Shown: positions 1 to 9,136 of the stretch, piece after piece | Layout of the letters: every line of letters starts with the position of its first letter | How positions within the stretch are numbered: position 1 is the stretch's first letter | Assembly (NCBI GenBank): GCA_046715095.1 | Contig: JBKJZQ010000066.1 | Span: 1 to 9,136, forward strand | Reading direction: 5' to 3' | Length of the DNA stretch: 9,136 bases | DNA from: WHTI01 sp046715095 | GTDB taxonomy: Bacteria > Actinomycetota > CADDZG01 > WHSQ01 | The notes under the pieces: model-generated | What the model was told of the DNA's origin: nothing | Databases searched by the model: none | What the model saw: the letters and a program-made list of their open reading frames with translations, nothing else | Translations under genes and position numbers: made by a program

Positions 1-222
1 CCTCTTGTGCGTGCGCATCTCGAAGTGCTCGCGTGAGTCCTTGTCCTTGTGCGGCGAGCGGATGACGGTGTACACCGAACGCTCGGTGGGAAGAGGGATC
101 GGGCCGTTGACGCTCGCGCCGGTGCGCGTCACCGTTTCGACGATCTTCCTCGCCGACTGGTCGATGACCTCGTGGTCATACGCCTTCAGCCTGATCCTGA
201 TCTTCATCCCGTTGTTCGCCAC
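1..222 (-). CDS. rpsJ: 30S ribosomal protein S10, N-terminal part (runs off the window)
   Basis: S10 is a small-subunit protein of the 30S head and also the NusE partner of NusB in antitermination. The frame read from 222 to 1 gives 74 residues of a protein that is usually about 100 long. It has the family signatures KIRIRLKAYDHEVID (residues 7-21), the ARKIVETVTRTGA segment, GPIPLPTE, and SPHKDKDSREHFEMRTHKR at the cut edge. The start chosen is GTG at 222-220, giving MANNGMKIRIRL. A purine-rich AGAAAGAAG lies 9-10 bases upstream but is only a weak Shine-Dalgarno match. The alternative is the ATG at 207-205, five codons in, which has no Shine-Dalgarno at all. The gene begins 22 bases after the tuf stop, so it is probably cotranscribed with the str operon and leads into the S10 cluster outside the window. 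The identity is certain; the start is moderately sure. Confidence 0.95.
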   Translation of the reverse strand, partial: MANNGMKIRIRLKAYDHEVIDQSARKIVETVTRTGASVNGPIPLPTERSVYTVIRSPHKDKDSREHFEMRTHKR

Positions 223-244
223 GTTGTTCTTCTTCTTTCTCTAG

Positions 245-1435
<1,191 letters not shown>

Positions 1436-1467
1436 CGTCCTCTCCCTCTACTCTCTCGGAAACTTCA

Positions 1468-1493
1468 AACTGACATCCCTGCGTCCGTCAGTT
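1468..1493 (-). other. Hairpin in the fusA-tuf intergenic gap
   Basis: On the transcript, AACTGAC and GTCAGTT form a perfect 7-bp stem around a 12-base loop. It starts one base past the fusA TGA stop. No T-run follows, so it does not look like a classical intrinsic terminator. Its place between fusA and the much more highly expressed tuf suggests an mRNA processing or stability element, or partial attenuation, but this is inference. A 7-bp stem of moderate GC could also occur by chance. Confidence 0.45.
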
Positions 1494-1494
1494 C

Positions 1495-3678
1495 TCAGTT
1501 TCCTCGACCATCTTCCGGGGCTTCACCGCGGACCTGTGCGATCACCTGAACGGCGATCGACTTCGGTACTTCCTGATACGAAGCGAACTGCATCGAGTGG
1601 GTTGCTCGACCCTGCGTACGGCTGCGGAGTTCGGTCGCATACCCGAACATCTCCGCAAGCGGTACCTGGGCCTTGATGATCTGGTCGGTGCCGCGCTGTT
1701 CCATGTGACCGATCTTGCCGCGCCGGCTGGATAGGTCACCCATCACGTCGCCCATGTACTCGTCGGGAGTGACCACCTCGATGTCGAACACGGGCTCGAG
1801 GAGCACCGGCTTCGCCTTCCGCGCGGCCTCCTTGAGGACCATGGATCCGGCGATCTTGAACGCCATCTCGGAAGAGTCGACGTCGTGGTACGAGCCGTCC
1901 ACCAGCGTGATGCGGGTGTCAACCATCGGATACCCGGCCAGGACTCCGGAAGCCATCGCCTCCTGGGCGCCTTGATCGACGGCCGGGATGTACTCGGTCG
2001 GGATCTTTCCACCGGTGATCTTGTTGATGAACTCGTAGCCGCCGCCGGGGCCCGTGGGCTCCATGTCGATGACCACGTGGGCGTACTGGCCTTTACCACC
2101 GGTCTGCTTGACGTAGCGGACGACCACCTTCTTAACGGGCTCCTTGATGGTCTCGCGGTAGGCCACCTGCGGCTTGCCAACGTTGGCGCCGACGTTGAAC
2201 TCACGGATCAATCTGTCGACGAGGACCTCGAGGTGGAGCTCGCCCATGCCGGAGATGATCGTCTGGCCGGTCTCTTCGTCGGTGTGAACCCGGAACGTCG
2301 GGTCCTCCTCCGAGAGACGCTGGAGGGCGGTGCCGAGCTTGTCGGAGTCGGGCTTCGACTTCGGCTCGATCGCAACGTCGATGACGGGGATCGGGAAGAT
2401 CATCTCTTCGAGCAATATGGGGTCCTTCGGGTCACAGAGCGTGTCGCCGGTAAGGGTCTGCTTCAGACCCACGACCGCGACGATGTCGCCGGTGAAGACC
2501 GCTTCCTTGTCCTCGCGGTGGTTGGCGTGCATCTGGAGCAACCGACCGATGCGCTCCTTGCGGTCGCGCGTCGTGTTGGTGACCGAATCACCGCTCTTGA
2601 GCTTTCCGGAGTAGACGCGCATGTAGGTCAGGCGACCCACGTACGGATCGCTCATGATCTTGAACGCCAGGGCCGAGAACGGCTCGAGGTCATCGGGCTT
2701 GCGCACCATCGGCTCGCCCGTGGCGGGGTGCTTGCCCTCGTACGGAAGGATATCCAGCGGGCTGGGCAGATAGAAGGTGACCGCGTCCAGGAGCGGCTGG
2801 ACCGCTTTGTTCTTGAATGCGCTGCCGCAGAGGATGGGGGTGATCGCGCCCGCGACCGTGGCCGTCCTGAGGCCCTTGCGGATCTCGTCGACCGAGACGT
2901 CTTGCTCGTTGAGGTACTTCTCCATGACCTGTTCGTCGTAGTCGGCGATGGACTCGATGAGGTCGTGGTGGTACTTCTCGGCCAACTCCTTCATGTCATC
3001 CGGGATGGCACGGTCCTCCCACTGTTCGCCCATCCCGTCGGACGGCCAGTAGTGAGCGACCATCGTGACGAGATCGACCACTCCGTGGAAGTCGTCTTCA
3101 CTGCCGATGGGAAGCTGGATCACAACCGGCCGGCCGTTCAAGCGGTCCGTGATCATTCTCACGCACCGGTAGAAGTCCGCCCCGGTTCGGTCCATCTTGT
3201 TGACGAAGCAGATCCTGGGGACACGGTACCGATCGGCCTGCCGCCAGACCGTCTCCGACTGTGGCTCGACCCCGGCGACAGCATCGAACACCGCTACCGC
3301 ACCGTCGAGGACACGCAATGAGCGTTCGACCTCGATCGTGAAGTCGACGTGTCCCGGCGTGTCGATGATGTTGATCCAGTAGCCCTTCCAGTTACAGGTC
3401 GTTGCGGCAGAGGTGATCGTGATGCCGCGCTCCTGCTCCTGGATCATCCAGTCCATGACCGCGCCGCCTTCGTGGACCTCACCGATCTTGTAGGTCTTTC
3501 CGGTGTAATAGAGGATCCGCTCGGTCGTCGTCGTCTTGCCCGCGTCGATGTGGGCCATGATCCCGATATTGCGCGTGTGGTTGAGGGGGTACTCCCGGAT
3601 GTTCGGGTTGCCCCCACCGCCCTTTACCTGCTTGAGCGGGGGCGCGCCCTGCTTCTGCTGTTGAGCTGCTTCTGCCAT
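1495..3678 (-). CDS. fusA: Translation elongation factor G (EF-G) with N-terminal extension
   Basis: EF-G is the GTPase that drives tRNA-mRNA translocation and, with RRF, ribosome recycling. The protein is 727 residues, against about 690-705 usual. GTPase motifs are AHIDAGKT (42-49), RGITI (84-88), DTPG (106-109) and NKMD (160-163). Domain III has SGMGELHLE (476-484), domain IV has TGGKGQYAHVVI (526-537) and the tip loop HDVDSSE (598-604), and domain V has DVMGDLSSRRG (644-654) and EMFGYATELRS. The wording is that of canonical EF-G rather than a paralogue or tetracycline-protection protein. The start is ATG at 3678, 7 bases after the rpsG stop; an AGGGAA Shine-Dalgarno overlaps that stop. The extra length is a Gln/Gly-rich lead of about 25 residues before REYPLNHTRNIGI; no in-frame ATG, GTG or TTG lies closer to the conserved part. 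The frame is open further upstream into rpsG, but that is a shadow of rpsG. The stop is TGA at 1497-1495. Confidence 0.97.
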   Translation of the reverse strand: MAEAAQQQKQGAPPLKQVKGGGGNPNIREYPLNHTRNIGIMAHIDAGKTTTTERILYYTGKTYKIGEVHEGGAVMDWMIQEQERGITITSAATTCNWKGYWINIIDTPGHVDFTIEVERSLRVLDGAVAVFDAVAGVEPQSETVWRQADRYRVPRICFVNKMDRTGADFYRCVRMITDRLNGRPVVIQLPIGSEDDFHGVVDLVTMVAHYWPSDGMGEQWEDRAIPDDMKELAEKYHHDLIESIADYDEQVMEKYLNEQDVSVDEIRKGLRTATVAGAITPILCGSAFKNKAVQPLLDAVTFYLPSPLDILPYEGKHPATGEPMVRKPDDLEPFSALAFKIMSDPYVGRLTYMRVYSGKLKSGDSVTNTTRDRKERIGRLLQMHANHREDKEAVFTGDIVAVVGLKQTLTGDTLCDPKDPILLEEMIFPIPVIDVAIEPKSKPDSDKLGTALQRLSEEDPTFRVHTDEETGQTIISGMGELHLEVLVDRLIREFNVGANVGKPQVAYRETIKEPVKKVVVRYVKQTGGKGQYAHVVIDMEPTGPGGGYEFINKITGGKIPTEYIPAVDQGAQEAMASGVLAGYPMVDTRITLVDGSYHDVDSSEMAFKIAGSMVLKEAARKAKPVLLEPVFDIEVVTPDEYMGDVMGDLSSRRGKIGHMEQRGTDQIIKAQVPLAEMFGYATELRSRTQGRATHSMQFASYQEVPKSIAVQVIAQVRGEAPEDGRGN

Positions 3679-3685
3679 CAGTTCC

Positions 3686-4156
3686 CTACCACCTGTAGTG
3701 AGCGAACGCCTTGTTCGCTTCGGCCATCTTGTGCATGTCCTCGCGGCGCTTGACCGCTGCTCCCGCTCCACCCGACGCGTCGAGGATCTCGCCGGCGAGA
3801 CGTTCCGCCATGCTCCGCTCGCGCCTAGCGCGGGCGAAGGTGATCATCCAGCGGATGGCGAGCGTGGTGGCCCTGCGGGACTGGACCTCGACGGGGACCT
3901 GATAGGTCGCGCCGCCAACACGGCGCGACTTGACCTCGAGCAACGGCTTGATGTTGTCCAGCGCTTTCTTGAGGATCTGGAGCGGATCCTTGCCCGACTT
4001 GTCCGCCACCTTGGTGAGCGCGTCGTAGACGATCTTCTCGGCGATCGAGCGCTTCCCGCGGGTGAGCAAGCGGTTGGTGAGCTGGGTCACCATCTGGGAG
4101 TTGTAGATCGGGTCGGGGAGGAGCTCCCGGCGCGATGCAGGTCCCTTACGCGGCAT
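3686..4156 (-). CDS. rpsG: 30S ribosomal protein S7
   Basis: S7 is the primary 16S rRNA-binding protein that nucleates the 30S head and lies near the E site. The frame from ATG 4156 gives 156 residues, the standard length, starting MPRKGPASRRELLPDPIYNS. Conserved segments are LTNRLLTRGKRSIAEKIVYDAL (27-48), the DPLQILKKALDNIKPLLEVKSRRVGGATYQVPVEV hallmark (57-91), IRWMITFARARRERSMAERLAGEILDA (101-127) and a C-terminus ending KAFAHYRW. The start is decided by the family N-terminus and by tight coupling: only two bases separate it from the rpsL stop (TAG, AC, ATG), and no clear Shine-Dalgarno is present, so translation is probably coupled to rpsL. An open frame continues upstream through rpsL but has no S7 homology. 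The stop is TAG at 3688-3686. In E. coli S7 represses its operon through the rpsL-rpsG spacer; here there is no room for such a site. Confidence 0.98.
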   Translation of the reverse strand: MPRKGPASRRELLPDPIYNSQMVTQLTNRLLTRGKRSIAEKIVYDALTKVADKSGKDPLQILKKALDNIKPLLEVKSRRVGGATYQVPVEVQSRRATTLAIRWMITFARARRERSMAERLAGEILDASGGAGAAVKRREDMHKMAEANKAFAHYRW

Positions 4157-4158
4157 GT

Positions 4159-4533
4159 CTAGGCACCGCCCTTTTTCGCCCCGTACTTCGAGCGGGACTG
4201 GACCCGGTCCCTCACACCCGCGGTGTCGAGAGCGGCCCGGACGATCTTGTAGCGAACCCCCGGCAGATCCTTCACACGACCCCCACGCACGAGCACGATC
4301 GAGTGCTCCTGGAGGTTGTGGCCGATGCCGGGGATGTAGGCGGTGACTTCGATCTGAGAGGTGAGGCGGACGCGAGCGACCTTGCGGAGGGCCGAGTTCG
4401 GCTTCTTGGGTGTGGTCGTGTAAACGCGGGTACAAACTCCCCGGCGCTGCGGCGACCCCTTGAGGGCCGGCGACTTCGACTTGTCCTTCTTGAGCTGCCG
4501 TCCTTGACGGACCAGTTGCTGGATGGTCGGCAC
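4159..4533 (-). CDS. rpsL: 30S ribosomal protein S12
   Basis: S12 sits at the decoding centre and controls accuracy; it is the classical streptomycin-resistance locus. The frame from GTG 4533 gives 124 residues, normal for the family, starting MPTIQQLVRQGRQ. Conserved blocks are KGSPQRRGVCTRVYTTTPKKPNSALRKVARVRLT (25-58), the GHNLQEHSIVLVRGGRVKDLPGVRY loop (71-95) and a basic C-terminus SRSKYGAKKGGA. Lys43, Lys44 and Lys88 are present, so the usual streptomycin-resistance substitutions are absent; Asp89, the residue methylthiolated in E. coli, is present. GTG is chosen because it places the conserved PTIQQL at the start and has GAAAGGA five bases upstream. The same frame is open for about 120 more codons upstream, but that stretch has no S12 similarity and overlaps the structured leader. 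The stop is TAG at 4161-4159. Confidence 0.98.
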   Translation of the reverse strand: MPTIQQLVRQGRQLKKDKSKSPALKGSPQRRGVCTRVYTTTPKKPNSALRKVARVRLTSQIEVTAYIPGIGHNLQEHSIVLVRGGRVKDLPGVRYKIVRAALDTAGVRDRVQSRSKYGAKKGGA

Positions 4534-4538
4534 GACCG

Positions 4539-4545
4539 TCCTTTC
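4539..4545 (-). promoter_or_regulatory. Ribosome binding site of rpsL
   Basis: GAAAGGA ends five bases before the GTG at 4533. It decides the start of rpsL within a frame that is open far upstream. A strong hairpin (4554-4571) ends only 8 bases before it. Confidence 0.75.
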
Positions 4546-4553
4546 TTCTCCGA

Positions 4554-4571
4554 GCCCGGCAAACGCCGGGC
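4554..4571 (-). other. Leader hairpin next to the rpsL Shine-Dalgarno
   Basis: GCCCGGC and GCCGGGC form a perfect 7-bp stem with the loop GTTT. It ends 8 bases before GAAAGGA. It could set ribosome access to rpsL. No T-run follows, so it is not a classical terminator. Confidence 0.6.
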
Positions 4572-4605
4572 GCTCACGTCCTTCACCTCTATAAACCGGT
4601 TCCGG

Positions 4606-4633
4606 GCGACCGTTGCCCGCGGGCACAGGTCGC
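4606..4633 (-). other. Leader stem with symmetric internal loop
   Basis: The outer stem GCGACC/GGTCGC is 6 perfect base pairs. A 2x2 internal loop (TG opposite AC) follows, then the inner stem TGCC/GGCA closes a CGCG loop. The regular long-helix shape is what one expects of a structured RNA rather than of random sequence. Confidence 0.5.
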
Positions 4634-4675
4634 GGCCGGATGGCCTTTTTTCCTTGGTCTGGCCGGAAGATAGGG

Positions 4676-4690
4676 CCGGGCGTAGCCCGG
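4676..4690 (-). other. Leader hairpin CCGGGC/GCCCGG
   Basis: A perfect 6-bp all-GC stem with the three-base loop TAC. The sequence after it on the transcript is CCCTATCTTCC, which is not T-rich enough for a terminator. Confidence 0.5.
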
Positions 4691-4713
4691 TTTGTCCTCC
4701 CGGCGACACTTTC

Positions 4714-4778
4714 GTTCGGCGATGAACCCCTACTCCGACGGTTCCCGGGGCAACCGGGCCTAGCGGAGCTCACCGAAC
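4714..4778 (-). other. Nested three-stem element in the rpsL leader
   Basis: Three stems nest inside one another. The outer pairs GTTCGG (4778-4773) with CCGAAC (4719-4714). The middle pairs CTCCG (4768-4764) with CGGAG (4737-4733). The inner pairs CCCGG (4758-4754) with CCGGG (4748-4744) over a five-base loop. The unpaired joining strands are asymmetric, and one carries GGGGTTC. A register using GGTT/AACC is an alternative for the inner stem. A compact aptamer-like shape is suggested; no known family was recognised. Confidence 0.45.
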
Positions 4779-4799
4779 TGGGGGTGCTACTTCGTTGCG

Positions 4800-4820
4800 G
4801 CGCGAGATCGGTTCTCGCGC
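4800..4820 (-). other. Leader hairpin GCGCGAGA/TCTCGCGC
   Basis: An 8-bp perfect stem with the five-base loop ACCGA, among the strongest in the window. On the transcript it begins 5 bases after the first leader hairpin ends. Confidence 0.6.
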
Positions 4821-4825
4821 GTCGC

Positions 4826-4843
4826 ACGCCCCCGGAGGGGCGC
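4826..4843 (-). other. First leader hairpin, UNCG-type loop
   Basis: GCGCCCC and GGGGCGT form a 7-bp stem, six Watson-Crick pairs and one terminal G-T wobble. The loop TCCG is closed by C-G, the very stable cUUCGg-like class. It begins about four bases from the predicted transcript start, where such a hairpin commonly protects the 5' end of an mRNA. This is inferred. Confidence 0.55.
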
Positions 4844-4852
4844 AGACGGGCA

Positions 4853-4881
4853 AGGATAGGGCAACTACCCAGGCCGGTCAA
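4853..4881 (-). promoter_or_regulatory. Predicted sigma-70/sigma-A promoter of the str operon
   Basis: The -35 box TTGACC (4881-4876) and -10 box TATCCT (4858-4853) are separated by exactly 17 bases, matching 5 of 6 and 4 of 6 consensus positions. The likely start is G4847, six bases past the -10 box. It sits 19 bases downstream of the post-rpoC hairpin, which makes rpsL-rpsG-fusA-tuf-rpsJ able to be transcribed independently of rpoBC. No extended -10 TGn is present. Confidence 0.65.
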
Positions 4882-4900
4882 ACCGTCTCCCACCGCCAGG

Positions 4901-4922
4901 AGGGACCCCCGTAGGGGCCCCT
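4901..4922 (-). terminator. Post-rpoC hairpin, likely terminator or attenuator
   Basis: Seventeen bases after the rpoC stop, AGGGGCCCC pairs with GGGGTCCCT as a 9-bp stem with one G-T wobble, capped by TACG closed by C-G, a UNCG-type tetraloop. The sequence after it (CCTGGCGG) has no T-run, so it is not a classical intrinsic terminator. High-GC bacteria often carry such tail-less hairpins at transcript ends, where they may terminate weakly or block 3' exonucleases. Its place just before a promoter supports an end-of-unit role. Confidence 0.6.
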
Positions 4923-4939
4923 CTTAGGCGTAGAGATGT

Positions 4940-8848
<3,909 letters not shown>

Positions 8849-9136
8849 TTAGACCTCCTCGACTGAAGACGGTTCACGACGGGACAGATCGATTCCCAGC
8901 TCCTCCGCGGTGCGGAAGATGTCCTCGTCGATCTCTTTCATTTCGATCTCCTCACCCTCAGCCGAGAGGACCTCGACGTTCAGGCAGAGGGACTGCATCT
9001 CTTTGATCAGCACCTTGAAGCTCTCGGGGATACCCGGGGTCGGGATGTTCTCGCCCTTGACGATGGCCTCGTAGACCTTCACGCGGCCGAGCACGTCGTC
9101 GGACTTGATCGTCAGCAACTCCTGCAGGCAGTAGGA
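8849..9136 (-). CDS. rpoB: RNA polymerase subunit beta, C-terminal part (runs off the window)
   Basis: This is the last 95 residues of the beta subunit; the rest lies beyond the right edge. The sequence begins SYCLQELLTIKSDDVLGRVKV and continues YEAIVKGENIPTPGIPESFKVLIKEMQSLCLNVEVLS. This is the conserved C-terminal region of beta that packs against beta' and contributes to the clamp base. An acidic tail ending EPSSVEEV follows, with TAA at 8851-8849. The frame is open to the right edge: codon 9118-9116 is TTG, an internal Leu, not a start. The last codons (GAGGAGGTC) double as the Shine-Dalgarno of rpoC, and the next base after the stop is the first of the rpoC GTG, so the two subunits are translationally coupled. 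Confidence 0.97.
   Translation of the reverse strand, partial: SYCLQELLTIKSDDVLGRVKVYEAIVKGENIPTPGIPESFKVLIKEMQSLCLNVEVLSAEGEEIEMKEIDEDIFRTAEELGIDLSRREPSSVEEV
8854..8860 (-). promoter_or_regulatory. Ribosome binding site of rpoC inside the end of rpoB
   Basis: GAGGAGG lies in the last rpoB codons, five bases before the rpoC GTG at 8848. It is a near-perfect Shine-Dalgarno and supports the GTG start. Confidence 0.85.

Larger units (their letters stand above)
4534..4847 (-). ncRNA. Predicted structured 5' leader of the rpsL (str) operon
   Basis: Downstream of the promoter at 4853-4881 and upstream of rpsL lies about 314 bases with no recognisable gene but dense inverted repeats. In transcript order these are the stem at 4826-4843, the stem at 4800-4820, a nested three-stem element at 4714-4778, the stem at 4676-4690, a stem with internal loop at 4606-4633, and a stem at 4554-4571 next to the Shine-Dalgarno. 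It also has an A-run (GGAAAAAAGG, 4643-4652). I compared it from memory with cobalamin, SAM, c-di-AMP (ydaO), guanidine, M-box, TPP and FMN consensus features and saw no match. Autogenous control by S12 or S7, or a transcription attenuator, are plausible roles, the more so because the usual rpsL-rpsG spacer site is missing. A plain long UTR in GC-rich DNA is the dull alternative. The 5' end assumes initiation at G4847. Confidence 0.55.

Noticed and set aside
1885..3321. Long plus-strand open frame opposite fusA (478 codons), and similar ones opposite rpoC (5834-7408, 7448-8809)
   Set aside because: They are antisense shadows produced by GC-rich codon use of well-identified genes. Their translations are Asp/Leu/Val/Arg-rich with no recognisable domain.
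4157..4435. Upstream extension of the rpsG frame through rpsL
   Set aside because: It is the wrong-frame shadow of rpsL. S7 starts at the conserved MPRKGPA at 4156 and is then exactly family length.
4591..4601. TTTATAG on the transcript strand as a second -10 box close to rpsL
   Set aside because: No acceptable -35 box lies 16-19 bases upstream; the sequence there is GGCAAC-like. The promoter at 4853-4881 is far better.
4714..4785. tRNA-like T-arm (GGGGTTCATCGCC) in the leader
   Set aside because: It does not fit GGTTCRANNCC, and no acceptor stem, anticodon arm or CCA can be built around it.
4534..4893. Open frame of 120 codons upstream of and in frame with rpsL, which would make a 244-residue protein
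   Set aside because: S12 is 124 residues and the extension resembles nothing known. It is Arg/Pro/Gly-rich as expected for random GC-rich DNA, overlaps the promoter and leader hairpins, and a proper GTG with a Shine-Dalgarno exists at 4533.

Overview
This window is a stretch of core information-processing genes, all on the minus strand, from a high-GC bacterium. Read in the direction of transcription (right to left) the order is rpoB (3' end only), rpoC, rpsL, rpsG, fusA, tuf, rpsJ (5' part only). These are the RNA polymerase beta/beta' genes, then the str operon, then the first gene of the S10 ribosomal-protein cluster. The protein sequences point to Actinomycetota: beta' has the N-terminal charged insertion and wording typical of that phylum, and S12, EF-Tu and beta read the same way. 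The class cannot be fixed by eye. The short tuf-rpsJ gap and several residue choices argue against a close relative of Mycobacterium or Streptomyces, which is an inference.

Right end (8849-9136): the last 95 residues of RpoB. Its TAA stop abuts the GTG start of rpoC with no base between. Middle-right (4940-8848): rpoC, 1302 codons, complete except for one in-frame amber codon (TAG, 5293-5291). It sits at codon 1186, where the conserved Ser of the switch-1 region is expected. The frame continues on the far side for 116 conserved codons to a second TAG. TAG is also the normal terminator of rpsL and rpsG here, so reassignment of TAG is unlikely. The amber is a sequencing or assembly error, a real mutation, or a readthrough site.

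Middle (4534-4939): the only long non-coding stretch, 406 bases. It holds a strong GC-rich hairpin just after rpoC, then a good sigma-70/sigma-A type promoter (TTGACC, 17 bases, TATCCT), then a predicted leader of about 314 nt before rpsL. The leader contains at least five more perfect or near-perfect hairpins and a nested three-stem element with a possible pseudoknot. I do not recognise it as a known riboswitch or ribosomal-protein leader. It is the best candidate for an undescribed regulatory element here.

Left half (1-4533): rpsL (S12), rpsG (S7), fusA (EF-G), tuf (EF-Tu) and the start of rpsJ (S10), spaced 2, 7, 59 and 22 bases apart, so very probably one transcript. The fusA-tuf gap contains a 7-bp hairpin starting one base after the fusA stop codon. 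EF-G carries an unusual low-complexity N-terminal extension. Together the genes make the catalytic core of RNA polymerase, two decoding-side small-subunit proteins, and the two elongation GTPases. No mobile elements, CRISPR arrays, tRNA or rRNA genes, and no credible plus-strand genes are visible.
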